From: JAYWXI01 sp036016955 | Lineage (GTDB): Bacteria; Bacteroidota; Bacteroidia; Flavobacteriales; Weeksellaceae | Assembly (NCBI RefSeq): GCF_036016955.1 | Contig: NZ_JAYWXI010000012.1 | Span: 1-64,000 of the forward strand | Direction: 5' to 3' | DNA length: 64,000 bases | Shown: piece after piece, positions 1 to 9,524 of the stretch | Position numbering within the stretch: position 1 is the first letter of the stretch | How the letters are laid out: each line of letters starts with the position of its first letter | Program-made: the position numbers and the translations under genes | The notes under the pieces: model-generated | Databases searched by the model: none | Seen by the model: the letters and a program-made list of their open reading frames with translations, nothing else | Told to the model about the DNA's origin: nothing

Positions 1-99
1 GAAATTTTGAATACAAGACCACGCAAAAGATTTGGATTTTTAAGTCCAAAACAAGTATATTTGAAAACTATTAATAACAACGGAAAGTTACTTTTATAA
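1..99 (+). mobile_element. IS30-family transposase, C-terminal end only (cut by window edge)
   Basis: Frame 1 is open from the first base to a TAA at 97-99 and reads ...LNTRPRKRFGFLSPKQVYL..., which resembles the end of IS30-family DDE transposases (N-x-RPRK-R-x-G-x-x-x-P-x-x-V). Only about 32 residues are in the window, so catalytic residues cannot be checked. An insertion sequence next to an RHS toxin tail fits frequent rearrangement there. I could not define the terminal inverted repeat in the 130 bp that follow. The family call rests on a short motif. Confidence 0.55.
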
Positions 100-228
100 G
101 TTGAATCTAATATATAATGGTCATGTTTGCTTGATTAAAATGGTCTTAAATTCCAAAAATGGATGTGTTTGCGGGTAAGAAAAAATTAAAGGATGCTCTT
201 AGTGGTGCGTTTTCTGATGTAAAATAAC

Positions 229-251
229 AAAGCCACCTACACGGTGGCTTT
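229..251 (-). terminator. Terminator after the orphan toxin/immunity pair
   Basis: A perfect 9-bp stem (229-237 with 243-251) has a 5-nt loop. It starts 4 bp past the stop of the minus-strand gene at 255-941 and is followed on that strand by a T-rich stretch. Confidence 0.7.
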
Positions 252-254
252 GTG

Positions 255-941
255 TTATGCTGAAAGTTCTGAACCCTTCAACTGCGATATTTTTTTGTCT
301 TGCTTGTTTACTTCTATCTGCTTTAAAAAATCTTCTCGGTTACTTGCTTTTCCTTGTAATACTTGTAACCACAAATCAAATTTTCCATACCACATTTCAA
401 ACATCTGCATATTCCAACTTTTGCTCGCCTGTTGAACTTGATTTAAAACACCTTGAACCTGCGATTGATTTCCTGTGTATAGAGCTGAATAAAATTTTAA
501 CTCAAATAGTTTCGCCTGTTGTGCAGAATTTGATTTAATCAAAATATCATTAAAACGACTATCTACTAAATCAAACAAAGATTTCAACGGCACATTTTCA
601 ATAAATAAAATTGGTACTTGTTTTTTTAAGCACTCAATAGCTTCATTAAAATAGGCACTATGCTTCAAGTAAGGTATATCAAATTGTAATCCCTTATTAC
701 TTTTTAGTGCAAAATAAATGAAAGGAGCATCCAAGCATTTTTTTACATCATCTTTCCATAATGGATAGCATACAAAATGTGGTCGATACTCTTCTGAATG
801 TGGTAGTTTAATCAATTCTACTCCAATGATGGAACAACCAACTATTCTGTAAAGCTTATTCTGTGCAAATGCCGAAAGTTGAGGAACGGAACTTAACCAT
901 TCCTCAGTAATTCTTTTTTTTATTTCTTTTTCGAATGCCAT
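255..941 (-). CDS. Candidate immunity protein for the orphan nuclease toxin tip
   Basis: A 228-residue cytoplasmic protein with no signal peptide, no membrane segment and no motif I recognise. The centre is rich in aromatic and hydrophobic residues, and residues 130-200 look helical (QAKLFELKFYSALY, then a Gln-rich stretch). It starts 4 bp after the stop of the orphan RHS toxin tip and ends just before a terminator. This is the usual place of the immunity gene in a polymorphic-toxin module. The immunity role is inferred from position only. It could instead be an unrelated small cytosolic protein. Confidence 0.6.
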   Translation of the reverse strand: MAFEKEIKKRITEEWLSSVPQLSAFAQNKLYRIVGCSIIGVELIKLPHSEEYRPHFVCYPLWKDDVKKCLDAPFIYFALKSNKGLQFDIPYLKHSAYFNEAIECLKKQVPILFIENVPLKSLFDLVDSRFNDILIKSNSAQQAKLFELKFYSALYTGNQSQVQGVLNQVQQASKSWNMQMFEMWYGKFDLWLQVLQGKASNREDFLKQIEVNKQDKKISQLKGSELSA

Positions 942-945
942 TTTT

Positions 946-1353
946 TTAAGGTCTAATTATTTGAATTGGTAATCCAAAATTCCTTGTGTATTTGTTGAAT
1001 TGGGCAGGACTCATAACAGCATTACCAAATTTAAACTCATAAATAATTCCATTTGTATTATCCAAAACATCTAAAAATCCCCTATTCCCAACTCCATTAT
1101 TAAATGAATGATTGGGAAGTAAACCTCTATCTCCATATATTTTTTGATAGCGATTTAAAAGTTTATTAGCGTATTGATGTTTTGCAGTACCCGCAACGCC
1201 TCCTGTACCTCCAATTGCTCTTTCAGCTAATGTTGCAGACTTTTGAACTAACTGTGGATTTGTAAGTCCCGTCTTGGCGGCGATTCTACCTACTCTACCT
1301 ACACTTCCTATAGGCAAGCCACCTAAAAACCACCCCGGGGCCTCATCAAACAA
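946..1353 (-). pseudogene. Orphan RHS C-terminal toxin tip, PD-(D/E)XK nuclease-like
   Basis: This open frame has only a TTG as possible start. Upstream it stays open through the repeated linker and then meets a stop, so there is no RHS body attached. The first 30 residues (FDEAPGWFLGGLPIG...) repeat the linker preceding the toxin of the large RHS protein. The remaining ~90 residues carry GTAKHQYAN, RGFLDVLDN and YEFKFGNA, giving the D...E-x-K pattern of restriction-endonuclease-fold toxins. It is best read as a displaced or stored toxin cassette that could replace the RHS tip by recombination through the linker repeat. It probably is not translated efficiently alone. Fold assignment is from motif only. 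Confidence 0.65.
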
Positions 1354-1393
1354 AAATTGTTCAAAACGGCCTACGCTTTGGGCGGCGTTGGAG
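1271..1393 (-). repeat. RHS linker direct repeat, copy 1 (orphan tip)
   Basis: Nearly identical to 2061-2174. It differs by two substitutions and an extra 9 bp (an additional V-G-R-like triplet). It encodes the AAQSVGRFEQFLFDEAPGW linker directly before a toxin domain and is therefore the likely crossover site for toxin exchange. Confidence 0.85.
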
Positions 1394-1515
1394 AGGTGTA
1401 GAAAGGAACACCTGCTTATTACCGTTGATCACTTTATCAAAGCAAGCAAAATTTCTTTGATGTGAAAAAAACGCCAAGTTTCAAGTCTGATGTTTGATGT
1501 TATTCTGCTAAAGCC

Positions 1516-1791
1516 TTATTCGGGGGCTTTTGTCTTTTGATATACTTGGATTAGTTTATCACACGCTTGCTGTAAATCTTCTGAATGCTCTTTATTAAAA
1601 GGGGTATAATCAAGTTCCAATTTTTGGATTAAAATATCCTCCAAGCATTTCACAAGCTGTTCTTGGCTTTTAATAGATTCAAGTATCAAAGGAATGTATC
1701 CTTTATATTCATCTATGGCAATGTCTTCAGGTACTCCAATAGGATTCCAATCTGCCAAAACACGATTTATGTCTTCTATTATCTTTTTCAT
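1516..1791 (-). CDS. Candidate immunity protein for the RHS toxin
   Basis: A 91-residue acidic, probably all-helical protein (KIIEDINRVLADWNP, SIKSQEQLVKCLED, EDLQQACDKLIQVYQK) with no signal peptide. It begins 7 bp after the stop of the 2,254-residue RHS gene on the same strand. Small acidic proteins in this position normally neutralise the toxin tip encoded upstream. I recognise no named immunity family, so the role is inferred from position, size and charge. Confidence 0.65.
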   Translation of the reverse strand: MKKIIEDINRVLADWNPIGVPEDIAIDEYKGYIPLILESIKSQEQLVKCLEDILIQKLELDYTPFNKEHSEDLQQACDKLIQVYQKTKAPE

Positions 1792-1798
1792 AATGTAA

Positions 1799-4700
1799 TT
1801 ACTCGAAGGGGATGAAATGTCCTTTGCCTAAGCCTTTTGCCGTACCTTGTGCATTACTAAAAACAGTAACTACCTTACCTTGTGCATTCACAACTACTGT
1901 ATTTCCTCCTAATGTATAACGAGTTTGTGTTCCATACCGACCCGCCGCCTGAATCGGTGTACCTTCTCTAACAATCTTTAAAATGTTGGCGGTTTTAAAC
2001 CCTCTTGTTACTGCTTGATTAGTGGCGTGCTGTGTAACCCCTTTAATTACTGATGTACTCGTCTTAGCGGCGATTCTACCTACTCTACCTATAGGCAAGC
2101 CACCCAAAAACCACCCCGGGGCCTCATCAAACAAAAATTGTTCAAAACGGCCTACGCTTTGGGCGGCGTTGGAGTGCTGTATTGCATTCGCCAAACGCAT
2201 TCTGCTTTGATATACATTAAAATCGGCTATGGCATTATTTACATGGCTATAGATCTTGCTCCCCCAGTAGCCTTCCTGTTTGGGAAGGACCACTTCAGGG
2301 ATAAGTATTTCTCTCAATCCTTCTTCAGATGTTGGTGCTATTTCCGCATCTTTGCTCTCGCTATGGGGCGCATTTCCTCCTTCTGTTTCTTTTTTAGAAG
2401 AAGTCAGCATCCCAAGTCCGTGGAGTGTCAGATTCGTTCCAAAACCTTTCCAAAAAGTATTTCCAAAATTACCCCCTTGCATAGTAGATAATAATGATTG
2501 AGAAGCGGCATGTACACCGGCTTGAGCTAAAAAGGTATAATCTCCTAATGCCTTTGCGACGTCTCCTCCGGCTTTAAATAGATCTCCCACGCCCGCAGAT
2601 ACAACTTTGGAGACAACCATAAAAAAAATCCCTTTAGTAAATTGCAAAGCATCGATTCTACCTGTAACCAAAGCATCCACAGACTTTACCACCTGTATTG
2701 CTGTGATTATAGTAGATATTATTTTTATCGCTCCAAATACAATCCCTATAAACTCCCCGCTTGGGTCATTGTACATCAGCGGGTTGTTTAGGACATACCC
2801 GTATTTATTGTAGTTTTGGGTGTTAAAGGCGTCTTGTATGTTTTCATCGGCATTTAAGAATCTCCTTAGCAATGGGTCGTACAACCTTCCGTTCATGTGG
2901 ATAAGCCCTACATCCAACAGGTGTTCGTGAGAGGTGTAGCCACGGTCTATCAGCATTGGGCTGTCGGCGATTCGCTCTTTGTTGGTGATGATCTCGCCAT
3001 TTCCAAATTGCAAATGCGTGAGATTCCCCCAAGCGTCGTAGTGGCGTTGTTCTATTTTATTGCCGGCTTCGTCGGAAATGGCTAAAATGCTTCCCAAATA
3101 ATCTTTGTGCAAAAATTTGTAAGAACCGCTGCTCTCGTTATAGTCTTTAACGAAAATAATGTGGCTTTCGTATGGCGTACCGTCAATGTAAATGAGGTGC
3201 TTTTCTTGTCCGGTGCCGTTATTTCTGATCACCTCAAAAGCCCCGTCTTCGCTGTAATATTTGGTAAACCTGCTACTTACCACATCTCCTGTTAAGTCTG
3301 TCGGAGGCGAAGGAAAATAGGGGTTAACAAGAATGGGCTCGCCGGGATCTAAGTCCGTCGGCGGGGTAATAGGAACTTCTTTTTTTCTTTGAGCTATAAA
3401 TTTACCGCCATATTCCATTCTTTGTCTCATGGAAGATAAACCGTAGGAGAAGAGATAGTCTCCTTTTGTGCCTTCTATGGCTGTGGGGTCATTATTTTCA
3501 TTGTATTGTATGACCTGTACGAGGTTGTGGCTTAAATTCCGCTCGCCCTGTGGGCTGAGTTCGGCACGGGTCATCTGATAAATTTTATCGGCGTCTTCAA
3601 ATTTCACTACCCCCAAAGCATCATTCTCCACAATCCGCCCTTTGCGGTCATACACGTTCCTGTTCTGGCCTTGCGAAAAGGCTCCCGTTACGGGATCCGT
3701 CCAATTGACCAATCGGTTAAAATCATCGTATGCAAACTGCTCTATAATGTTGAAATCTCCTCCTGTAACCCTGCTGTTCAGTTCGTTTTTAATGGCATTA
3801 AAACGATAACCCACCTGCAAAATAGTGCGTTGCGGGGTACTATGATTGATGCTGGATAAAAAGCCGTTTTGATCATAAATGTTGTCTACGGTTACGGCTC
3901 CTAACCGGGCATTCGTTATTTGGCCTTTGGCATTGGTGGCATTCAGCTGCCATAAAGTTTTGTCGGTATCTTTATCCTTCAGTCGATAGAGCGTGCCGTT
4001 CCAAGGATGGTAGAGGTTCTCAATATGGACCTGCGTAACGGTTCCATTGGAAACCATACGCTTCCGATAAGAGGTTATTCTGTTTTTATCGTCATAAACA
4101 ATATCGTAGGTGCCGTAAGTCTTTCCGAAACTCTGTTCCGTGGTGGACAGCAACCTGCCGTACTGGTCGTAGGCAGACTGGCTGCTCATCATCTCCCCAT
4201 TCGCTGTTCCGGACTTGCTCAGGAGAAGGCCTTGGGCATTGTATGCATAGGTAATCGTTTTTTGGGTGCTACCGCCCTCATTGGATTGTTCTCTTTGGGT
4301 TACCAGTTGCCCCGCAGCATTGTATTGGTATTCTTTATAACCTTTCGGGGAAATCGCTTTAGTGATTTTTCCAAAGCCATCCCGATATTCATAGCGGTAA
4401 GTGCCGTTCGACGGATCGTGAAATTCTGCTTTTCTTCCCCAATTATCGTATTTCGTTGTTACGACATTGGTATCGTATCGGGCTTCTGTGTTTTGGCTGG
4501 CGGCGTTGTATTTAAAATGAATAACGCCGCCTTTGTCTTCCGAAGTGATGACATTGCCCAATGCGTCCGTCGTTTGTTTTCGGAAACGGTGGTCGGCATT
4601 CGTTTCCCTAACGGTGGTGGTCCGCCCTTCATAGGTGGTTTCCACCACTTTACCCGTGAAAGCCGTCGCCTTTATCGGGCGGGAATAGTCATCATACTGA

Positions 4701-7700
4701 ATGCGGTTCCACTGCGTAGGCATCTGCCCCGTGATATAGGGTTCGCTTTCGGCTGTTTTTCTTCCCAAAATGTCATATTGCACCATTTTAGAGACGAACG
4801 TTCCGGAGTCGAACCCTTTGGTGGTGGATAGGTATTCCCGGCCCCACTTATCCCTTGTTACGCTGCTTTGGCTGCCGTCCGGGGAAATCTGCGTTATCAC
4901 GGCATCACCATTGGATAGTTTTTGGTATTGGTACGTTGTCGTTCCGGATAAATTAGTATTAGAGGTCTGTATTTTCCCCCATGCGTCATAGGTATTGGTG
5001 AGGATCCCGCCTAATGGGTCTTGTTGCGTAAGCACCTGCCCCCAGTCGTTGTAAGAAATATGCGTTTCAAGATTGAGGTCGCCGGCAATTTCATTTTTTT
5101 TGACCACAAAGCGCCCTTTGTCTTCGTACTGGGCCAAGGAAGATTTTTTCTGCTCGTCTAAACTATTGGTAATCTCTTTTTTGATGATATTCCCAAAGTC
5201 ATCATAAGCATAGGTCTCACGAACCCAACCGGTATTGTCATTATTCCAAGAGGTTAAGGTTTTCAGTTGGTTGTTTTCATAGGTGTATTCTTCTTTGGCT
5301 CCCTTGCTATCCCCATAGGCTTGCCTCAATTCTATTTTTTGTCTTGGGCGGCCTACGCTATATTGACTTCCGAGCCCTTCAAGGTTAGGCGGGTAGTAAT
5401 CCATTTGCGTGGTGGATACAGCGAAGTTATTATTGAGGTTGGAGGTGGTTTTTACAGGAAGGTAAAAAGAATTGTATTCCACGCTTTCTACGGTGGTCAT
5501 GTCCGTCATAAAATCCTTACTTGTGGTAGAGGTCGGTACCATGGCCGTAACGGCTACGGATTTCTCTTCGGGTAAAAGCGCGGTTTTCTTGAGGCCATTT
5601 ACCCAATAGTCGGTTTTATAGTCTGTAAGTTTTACGGATAATAGCTGATGGTTGTTCAAGGAAATATCCGAAGGGAAAATTTGATCTTCCTCGTTGGTTT
5701 TGATGCTCCATTCTTTTATCGGAACCCCTTCTTTTAAAGGATCCGTTTCGGTTCCTGCCCAAACTTTGGTGTCTACGAAACCATAAGCATACCAAGAAGA
5801 GCGCGCCATTTGTCTGAAACCGAGCATTCCTTTCCCCTGCAGGTGTGTGGTAAGTCCTCTGTAACGGAAGTCCTGAAAGCGTCCTTCTTGGCTGAGCCGG
5901 CTTACGACATAACTCTGATTCACCTTATGCAATGCCAAATAAGGATAAGCCATGGCTGGCAGAGGCTGATAAGTGTTTCCCGATGGCAGCAGCTCGGCAT
6001 ACGACACCAAAGTTCTTACTTTTCCCTGATCTATGGCCGCCAATCTTGTTTTGGCGGGTAAATCTTTGTAATCAAGATGTATGACATTGATTCTGTCGCA
6101 TCCACTTGTGGGACAGTCGTTGGGGCGGCCAACCAAAATAATCTGCTGGTTGGTTTTGTTGATAAACAACGGACTGAAGTAAATGACTTTGCCCCCGAAG
6201 TAGAACCCTTTTGACAGCGTCAATCCATATTTCAATGGAGAAGCGGTGTGGCCTACAACGGGAATATGCCCCGGCTTACTTACCGAATAGACACTGAAAT
6301 AGACCTTTGTGTTTTCTCTGTCATTATGCGCATTCCATCCGTGATCCACAACTTCTACTTTTGAAACGGTTATTTCGGCCTTGCCATCTTTATCCAAATC
6401 TACCGCATCATAACGATAATAGGTTGTTGTACCGTAATGGCAATACTTTTCAAACATAAAGTTCCTATGGCTTCCCGTATTTGAAAGTTCTTGCGCAGAT
6501 GAAAAATAGATGAAGTTGGTGTAATCGTACTCTTTGAACCCGACGTCCGTCGCAAAATAAAACTTCCAATGAAACGACTTTTGGGCTTGGGGAATCGCCA
6601 AATCCATTCGGCCATCGCCATTAAAGTCAGCCATGATGGCATGGGTTTCCAATCCTTTTAAGGGCTGATTTTCCATTACGACAGACGGGTAATATTTTCC
6701 ATGGCGGTCTTTCTTAATGGTAAAAACATTCCGAATGGCTTTGTTTTCCATGATGTAAAGCTCGTCAATGCCATCCCCGTTGAAGTCGGCCATTTCAAAG
6801 GGTTTTCTATGGATGTAAGATTCCGAATATTCAACATTAAACTTATAAAAACTTTGCTCGTAAGGAACCTCCTGTTTAAGGTCAAAAAAAATAGTGGATC
6901 GTATAAATTCCGGTATCGGCTGCAATTCATTAGGGGGGCGTATTCTTAAATTTACCGTTGTGCCTGATACTTCATTTCTATCATCGTAGTATTCCGTATT
7001 GTCCGGCAGTAAAACAGGAACTTTGCCTCCATAATAGTCGAGGTGCTCTTCGGCAGCATCTTCCGGCGCATTCTTTGCGACATCGTAAGGCATCGGTTCG
7101 ATGGGATCGATTCTTCTGAGGCATTCGCGAGAGTAGCTAAACTCTGTTAAGATTTCGGAAATTCCGTCGCCGTCGTAGTCATAGGCCGATAATGATACCA
7201 ATGACGATGGGGCGATGGAGCATCCCAAGTCATCGGAAACCGGTTCGGAATCGGTTTTAAAATCCTCGTATTTCAGCGTTTTGGAATACTGAAAATCTAA
7301 GGTTTTGTTTGTTAGATTAACCGCATATATTCTAAACTCATAATCATATGCGTCAAAACTTTCATTCTTGTATTTTCTGACAGGAATGACGATGCCGGCC
7401 GATGGACTTACGATATTATCTTTTTTGAATGTAATAACAGCGGATTGCCTAAAATCACTTGCCGAGAACTCGCCTTTATTATAGCTGAGTGATTCGGATT
7501 CCCCTTCTTTATAGACCGATTTTTTAAAATGTAAATTTCCATTCGTTTCAATTTCTAAAAAATCGGTGATACCGTCGAAATCAAAATCGCCATACTTTTT
7601 TGTATGAGTGTCTTTCACGCCTTGCGTTATGGTGTTTTTATCCGAGTAGGTCGGATCTGTTTGATAAGTGAAAGCAATAGGATTTGCGGCTTCGTTTTGA

Positions 7701-8563
7701 GCGTTGTATTCCGTGATTTTTTCTACCCTTGGATACCCCTCAACAGATTGATTATGTAAGACATACTTTTTAAACGGGGCCCCATTGCTCATTACCTGTA
7801 CGGCATTCAAAACATAATTTTGAATATATTCTTGCCCTCTGAGGTAAGAGGTTTCCCTTATTTCTCTATTGCCATAGGTGAAATTTATCGTGTTAAAATG
7901 AGGTTTTCCAAGACGCTCATTGCCACCCCAGCGGATAGTGTTTATTCGGGCCACATGATCGGTTTGAAGATACTCATAGGTGATAGCGTTGCCTTGGGCG
8001 TCTTTCCATTTTACGATATTATAGTCGTTCGGGGTTCTTGCCGGACTCATCCCTGATTGGGTGGCGCCATACCAAGCCTGCGAACCATCTTCAAAGGTTA
8101 CTTCCCAATATTCGGGGCCTTGCCATTCCGTATCCGATAACGTTCCCACGGATTTTACTTTGACATTGGAAAATTTTTCGGTGATATATTCTGCTCCGTT
8201 TTTACCGTATTCCCCGGACTTTAAGATGAGCCGCTGCCCATTAAAACTGTAATAATCGGAGTAATCTAACTGAATTCCTTTGACTTCACCGTCTTTTTCG
8301 ATGGTCCTGCCCATTCTCGATATGGAGGTTACTGCCGAAAGATTCCATCCATACCCCGCAATACCATTTCCGCTACCGCTGGTATAAATTAGATTCACTT
8401 GTGGCGCCACGCTTTTTACCGCAGGAGGAAGGGCTATGGGAAGTGTAAATTGCAATTGGCCGTTGCCGTTAACCTCAATATGACCTTGGGTGTCGTGAAA
8501 GTTATTTTGTGCAAAATGAAAAGAAAACAAAAGAAGCAAAAAGAGAGTAGAAATCCTTTTCAT
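1799..8563 (-). CDS. RHS/YD-repeat polymorphic toxin with SpvB and VCBS domains
   Basis: A 2,254-residue secreted protein. Residues 1-19 are a signal peptide (MKRISTLFLLLLFSFHFAQ). About 25-330 resemble the SpvB N-terminal domain (GIAGYGWNLSAV). About 330-900 contain FG-GAP/VCBS calcium-binding repeats (DFDFDGITD, YDYDGDGIS, DFNGDGIDE, DFNGDGRMD, DLDKDGKAE). About 1100-1850 are YD repeats, followed by the RHS core (HYDAWGN, GRLYDPLLRRFLNADE) ending in NDPSGEF near 1935. After a hydrophobic segment, a repeated linker (about 2130-2168) precedes an 85-residue toxin tip (GNTVVVNAQGKVVTVF...) that vaguely resembles BECR/DUF4258-type RNases. RHS shells encapsulate such tips. An immunity gene follows at once. 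The export route is not shown here. Confidence 0.9.
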   Translation of the reverse strand: MKRISTLFLLLLFSFHFAQNNFHDTQGHIEVNGNGQLQFTLPIALPPAVKSVAPQVNLIYTSGSGNGIAGYGWNLSAVTSISRMGRTIEKDGEVKGIQLDYSDYYSFNGQRLILKSGEYGKNGAEYITEKFSNVKVKSVGTLSDTEWQGPEYWEVTFEDGSQAWYGATQSGMSPARTPNDYNIVKWKDAQGNAITYEYLQTDHVARINTIRWGGNERLGKPHFNTINFTYGNREIRETSYLRGQEYIQNYVLNAVQVMSNGAPFKKYVLHNQSVEGYPRVEKITEYNAQNEAANPIAFTYQTDPTYSDKNTITQGVKDTHTKKYGDFDFDGITDFLEIETNGNLHFKKSVYKEGESESLSYNKGEFSASDFRQSAVITFKKDNIVSPSAGIVIPVRKYKNESFDAYDYEFRIYAVNLTNKTLDFQYSKTLKYEDFKTDSEPVSDDLGCSIAPSSLVSLSAYDYDGDGISEILTEFSYSRECLRRIDPIEPMPYDVAKNAPEDAAEEHLDYYGGKVPVLLPDNTEYYDDRNEVSGTTVNLRIRPPNELQPIPEFIRSTIFFDLKQEVPYEQSFYKFNVEYSESYIHRKPFEMADFNGDGIDELYIMENKAIRNVFTIKKDRHGKYYPSVVMENQPLKGLETHAIMADFNGDGRMDLAIPQAQKSFHWKFYFATDVGFKEYDYTNFIYFSSAQELSNTGSHRNFMFEKYCHYGTTTYYRYDAVDLDKDGKAEITVSKVEVVDHGWNAHNDRENTKVYFSVYSVSKPGHIPVVGHTASPLKYGLTLSKGFYFGGKVIYFSPLFINKTNQQIILVGRPNDCPTSGCDRINVIHLDYKDLPAKTRLAAIDQGKVRTLVSYAELLPSGNTYQPLPAMAYPYLALHKVNQSYVVSRLSQEGRFQDFRYRGLTTHLQGKGMLGFRQMARSSWYAYGFVDTKVWAGTETDPLKEGVPIKEWSIKTNEEDQIFPSDISLNNHQLLSVKLTDYKTDYWVNGLKKTALLPEEKSVAVTAMVPTSTTSKDFMTDMTTVESVEYNSFYLPVKTTSNLNNNFAVSTTQMDYYPPNLEGLGSQYSVGRPRQKIELRQAYGDSKGAKEEYTYENNQLKTLTSWNNDNTGWVRETYAYDDFGNIIKKEITNSLDEQKKSSLAQYEDKGRFVVKKNEIAGDLNLETHISYNDWGQVLTQQDPLGGILTNTYDAWGKIQTSNTNLSGTTTYQYQKLSNGDAVITQISPDGSQSSVTRDKWGREYLSTTKGFDSGTFVSKMVQYDILGRKTAESEPYITGQMPTQWNRIQYDDYSRPIKATAFTGKVVETTYEGRTTTVRETNADHRFRKQTTDALGNVITSEDKGGVIHFKYNAASQNTEARYDTNVVTTKYDNWGRKAEFHDPSNGTYRYEYRDGFGKITKAISPKGYKEYQYNAAGQLVTQREQSNEGGSTQKTITYAYNAQGLLLSKSGTANGEMMSSQSAYDQYGRLLSTTEQSFGKTYGTYDIVYDDKNRITSYRKRMVSNGTVTQVHIENLYHPWNGTLYRLKDKDTDKTLWQLNATNAKGQITNARLGAVTVDNIYDQNGFLSSINHSTPQRTILQVGYRFNAIKNELNSRVTGGDFNIIEQFAYDDFNRLVNWTDPVTGAFSQGQNRNVYDRKGRIVENDALGVVKFEDADKIYQMTRAELSPQGERNLSHNLVQVIQYNENNDPTAIEGTKGDYLFSYGLSSMRQRMEYGGKFIAQRKKEVPITPPTDLDPGEPILVNPYFPSPPTDLTGDVVSSRFTKYYSEDGAFEVIRNNGTGQEKHLIYIDGTPYESHIIFVKDYNESSGSYKFLHKDYLGSILAISDEAGNKIEQRHYDAWGNLTHLQFGNGEIITNKERIADSPMLIDRGYTSHEHLLDVGLIHMNGRLYDPLLRRFLNADENIQDAFNTQNYNKYGYVLNNPLMYNDPSGEFIGIVFGAIKIISTIITAIQVVKSVDALVTGRIDALQFTKGIFFMVVSKVVSAGVGDLFKAGGDVAKALGDYTFLAQAGVHAASQSLLSTMQGGNFGNTFWKGFGTNLTLHGLGMLTSSKKETEGGNAPHSESKDAEIAPTSEEGLREILIPEVVLPKQEGYWGSKIYSHVNNAIADFNVYQSRMRLANAIQHSNAAQSVGRFEQFLFDEAPGWFLGGLPIGRVGRIAAKTSTSVIKGVTQHATNQAVTRGFKTANILKIVREGTPIQAAGRYGTQTRYTLGGNTVVVNAQGKVVTVFSNAQGTAKGLGKGHFIPFE
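2061..2174 (-). repeat. RHS linker direct repeat, copy 2 (inside the RHS gene)
   Basis: Matches 1271-1393 almost base for base and stops matching right at the toxin side and at the RHS side. Both copies lie in the same orientation about 790 bp apart, so recombination between them would delete the present tip plus its immunity gene and join the orphan nuclease tip to the RHS body in frame. Confidence 0.85.
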
Positions 8564-8565
8564 GG

Positions 8566-9021
8566 CTATTGTTTTATGATATTTTTGGTATGCACCGTTC
8601 CATCTTTAAGCTGAAAACTCAATAGGTAAACGCCCATATAATAAGCGCTCATATCGACCTGTATTTGCCGATTGATATTAGGACTATTTTTGCGATGGAT
8701 AGGCTCGTAAAGGGTGTTGTGTGCGTACAAACTCACGGATTCGATCATTTCATCTATTTCTTCTGTCCAAGAAATGGTGAGTAAATCTTTTACAGGCACA
8801 GGATGCACTTTGATCTCATTCCAAAATCTATCGGATTCGTCGGATAAAATAACGATAGGATGTGCGTTGCCTTCCTTTGAAGTAGAGGTGTAGCTTTTGT
8901 CTAACCCTCTATAGATTTGATTTCCAGAAGCGTCATATTGAAAGTACAATGAGACCGACTGCCCCTTCGCATTATATGAAACCCCGCATAATAAAGGTAA
9001 GTATGGTAAAAGTTTTTTCAT
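8566..9021 (-). CDS. Small secreted protein with T9SS-type C-terminal domain
   Basis: 151 residues. It has an N-terminal signal peptide (MKKLLPYLPLLCGVSYNAKGQ), a short insert, and a C-terminal ~80 residues resembling the type A sorting domain of the type IX secretion system (VHPVPVKDLLTISW, then YMGVYLLSFQLKDG and a basic KNIIKQ end). The gene ends 2 bp before the RHS start, so the two are almost certainly co-transcribed and perhaps translationally coupled. With hardly any passenger domain it may assist display or export of the RHS protein, but that is inference. Confidence 0.75.
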   Translation of the reverse strand: MKKLLPYLPLLCGVSYNAKGQSVSLYFQYDASGNQIYRGLDKSYTSTSKEGNAHPIVILSDESDRFWNEIKVHPVPVKDLLTISWTEEIDEMIESVSLYAHNTLYEPIHRKNSPNINRQIQVDMSAYYMGVYLLSFQLKDGTVHTKNIIKQ

Positions 9022-9490
9022 AATGGGTGTTTAATGTGAATTGTTGGCTAATGTAATAAAAAAAATGAATTATTTAATGGTGGTAAATATTTTTATTGAA
9101 TAATTAATGTGTTTTTTTTGTTAAAAGGTTGGTTTTTGGAAATTAAAAAAGAAAATGAAATTTATTAATCGCATTGCAATTAATCCTAATAATTGTAAAA
9201 AATGTCAGTAGGGTTTCTCCAAAATACATTTAAAACAACTCGTTGCTGCTAAAAATAGAGTTTCGGATGAAGGAAGCTTTACTTTAAATAGTTTCTTGCA
9301 TTAAATCCATATCGGTATCATAAAAGTTTTAAATCCACTATAACGTGAGTTTATAGTGGATGTTTTCGGAAATTCGTTATTTATCTAAAAATGAAAAAGA
9401 ACGAATAATGGCAGATAGAAGGGGAGCAGAGGTGGGAGACCTGCCGAACGATTGGGGTCATTTGCTCAGCCATAGGAAAAAGCTTAATAT
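9022..9490. other. AT-rich gene-free stretch upstream of the RHS operon
   Basis: About 470 bp without a convincing gene. It must contain the promoter of the minus-strand operon starting at 9021. The only clear structure is an 11-bp inverted repeat at 9333-9343 and 9351-9361 with a 7-nt loop. The part around 9365-9480 is richer in G and could be a degraded gene, but no frame is recognisable. Confidence 0.5.
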
Positions 9491-9520
9491 AAAAAGAGTT
9501 GTCCTAAGACAACTCTTTTT
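9491..9520 (-). terminator. Bidirectional terminator hairpin
   Basis: A perfect 13-bp stem (9491-9503 with 9508-9520), 4-nt loop, A-rich left arm and T-rich right arm. It lies 4 bp past the stop of the peptidase gene on the minus strand. Confidence 0.85.
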
Positions 9521-9524
9521 GTTT

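Noticed and set aside
159..227. 22-codon frame (MDVFAGKKKLKDALSGAFSDVK)
   Set aside because: Plausible remnant of a gene tail after the insertion sequence, but too short to support as a gene.
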